64,000 nucleotides of DNA from Amorphochlora amoebiformis (taxonomy: Eukaryota; Cercozoa; Chlorarachniophyceae). The notes under the pieces were generated by a model, which saw only the letters and a program-made list of their open reading frames with translations, searched no databases and was not told the origin of the DNA. The position numbers were made by a program, and so were the translations under genes. This document shows positions 58,191 through 64,000 of this stretch, piece by piece (the first letter of the stretch is position 1; every line of letters begins with the position of its first letter). The stretch spans positions 1 through 64,000 of the forward strand of contig BAAHQB010000341.1 in NCBI GenBank assembly GCA_054601695.1, read 5' to 3'.

Positions 58191-58618
58191 ATATATATAA
58201 TATGCATGGATGGGGTAGCCTACTCTCTAACCAGAGTTGTGGTATCAATCACGCGAGGCAGAACAGGAATTTACCACAACCAAGGATCGATTTCTTTGCG
58301 AAATTAATGTTTAAACAGATGAATTGCCGCTCATCCCGTTACCGACACCACTTTTGGCAAGCGAGTAATAGATGTCATTCATCCTTTTTCCTTTGAGTTT
58401 ACGGCATACCCACCCGCCGGCTGCAGGAATAAACCCTAGAGGCTTCGCCCACTAAACCCACTTTAGTGGTCATCATAAGAATTGTCCCGGCGCAGTGTAT
58501 ATTTTCTATTGCAGCCAGTCACTAGAGTTACAGTCTATCAGACCAACTTTGGGATATCTGGGTTGGAATCCCATGTACCCCTGATACACCTTTTGGAAAT
58601 TAGGCTTGGGAAATAACA

Positions 58619-58671
<53 letters not shown>

Positions 58672-58709
58672 TTTTTTGTGGATATGTGCACATCTATAGA
58701 ATGTTTTAC

Positions 58710-58742
<33 letters not shown>

Positions 58743-59472
58743 TATATAAATAATAATATATATATGTGTATATATACACTCGATATATTGTTCAATATGC
58801 ACCAATATTCCATAATTTTATGAACCAGGTACCAGCACTCGCCGACTGAGTAGACGGACGAGATTAGGGATATCTATTTAAGGTAAACAAAGAAGGCAAG
58901 AGTCAAGTCTCAAATGTTTTGCCGATCCAGCTTATTTTTTCGGAATGAAACTTAATTCCTACAACTGCATGAGTTCAGCTTCCGACGGTGTCTTGTTTCT
59001 CCAAGCAATATGAACGTCAGTCAATTTGTGAGGTACTTGGAGTACCTATGTCGATTCTGCCAGGCCGCATGCTAACTACTTAGCCGCTGCGGCTTAAAAA
59101 AGTTAAGTTGTTCTAAAGTTCTGAGTCATTAATTTGCCACGACCTCAATTAAATTTAAATTTAGCTACACGATAGTCTCGGATATATTATCCGATACGCG
59201 CAGTCTACTAGTCTACTACTGAGGTATATCTACTAGATCTAGTAATACATACCATCATCTCATAACTAGATAACTACATAACGTGTCTGGAGTATACTAA
59301 GTCTAATGTCTAGATATATCCCGATATTTAGAATGCGCACATACCAGACACATACACGCATACATAATATATATATATCCTTAGAATAAAAATTAAATTA
59401 GTTAATTATGTATAAATTGCAATTGAGCAATAAGTTATAACTAGTATATATATATAAGCGCGCCACAGCAAG
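57832..59472. other. Intergenic region: (TA)n, dispersed repeat, CTAG-rich DNA
   Basis: 57840-58200 is (TA)n and (GT)n. 58219-58600 is unique-looking DNA starting with dispersed repeat B. 58620-58790 is (TA)n. 58800-59460 is non-repetitive with a CTAG-rich patch at 59190-59310. No exon chain was found. Confidence 0.6.
58219..58300 (+). repeat. Dispersed repeat B, copy 2 (intergenic)
   Basis: Shares CCTACTCT, CAGAGTTGTGGTATCAATCA, GGAATTTAC and a looser CCAAGGAT..GATT..TTTGC block with the - strand of 13490-13565. The sequence continuing to about 58600 may belong to the same element. It includes GGGTTGGAATCCCA, which is loosely like a tRNA B box, but no A box was recognised. Confidence 0.65.

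Positions 59473-64000
<4,528 letters not shown>

Overview
The window is nuclear DNA from a eukaryote, most likely a protist or alga. Coding sequence is cut into many small exons (about 10-280 nt). Introns and spacers are filled with (TA)n microsatellite and interstitial TTAGGG/CCCTAA (telomere-type) repeats. Long Tyr/Ile open frames are translations of (TA)n and are not genes. I rebuilt genes by eye, joining open segments with AG...GT borders whose phases agree. For most genes below every junction is in phase and the exon lengths sum to a multiple of three. No RNA gene, CRISPR array or prokaryotic feature was seen.

Layout. 1-1160: CT-rich and degenerate telomeric repeats. 1165-2955 (+): small basic protein of unknown function. 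3757-4634 (-): small unknown protein. 5021-18784 (-): 25-exon phospholipase B-like (PLBD1-type) hydrolase with a signal peptide. It is divergent, about 100 bp apart, from CENP-S/MHF1 (18883-20467, +). 20468-22224: gene-free, very rich in CTAG. 22225-30562 (-): 19-exon MAP kinase kinase. 30749-38620 (-): B-box-type zinc-finger protein with a tail rich in Ser/Thr-Pro sites, lying head-to-tail upstream of the kinase. 38926-39195 (+): possible small membrane protein. 39196-41066: mostly non-coding. 41067-52061 (+): 17-exon membrane-anchored FkbM-family methyltransferase. 52880-55849 (-): FAM210/DUF1279 protein with a secretory-type leader. 55952-56473 (-): partial unknown gene. 56510-57831 (+): unknown protein with a predicted coiled coil. 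57832-59472: non-coding, with a dispersed repeat. 59473-63941 (-): unknown gene whose introns hold a telomere-like array of about 1.5 kb.

The genes do not form a pathway; they are ordinary housekeeping, signalling and secretory functions. The FAM210-like leader (signal peptide followed by an Arg-rich, acid-poor stretch) would fit a plastid reached through the secretory system, hence a complex-plastid alga. That is inference only. The S/T-x5-S/T activation loop of the kinase is of the plant/protist type.

The most unusual features are introns made of telomeric repeats, duplicated mini-exons and duplicated splice acceptors, (TA)n invasion of nearly every intron, and islands enriched in CTAG.
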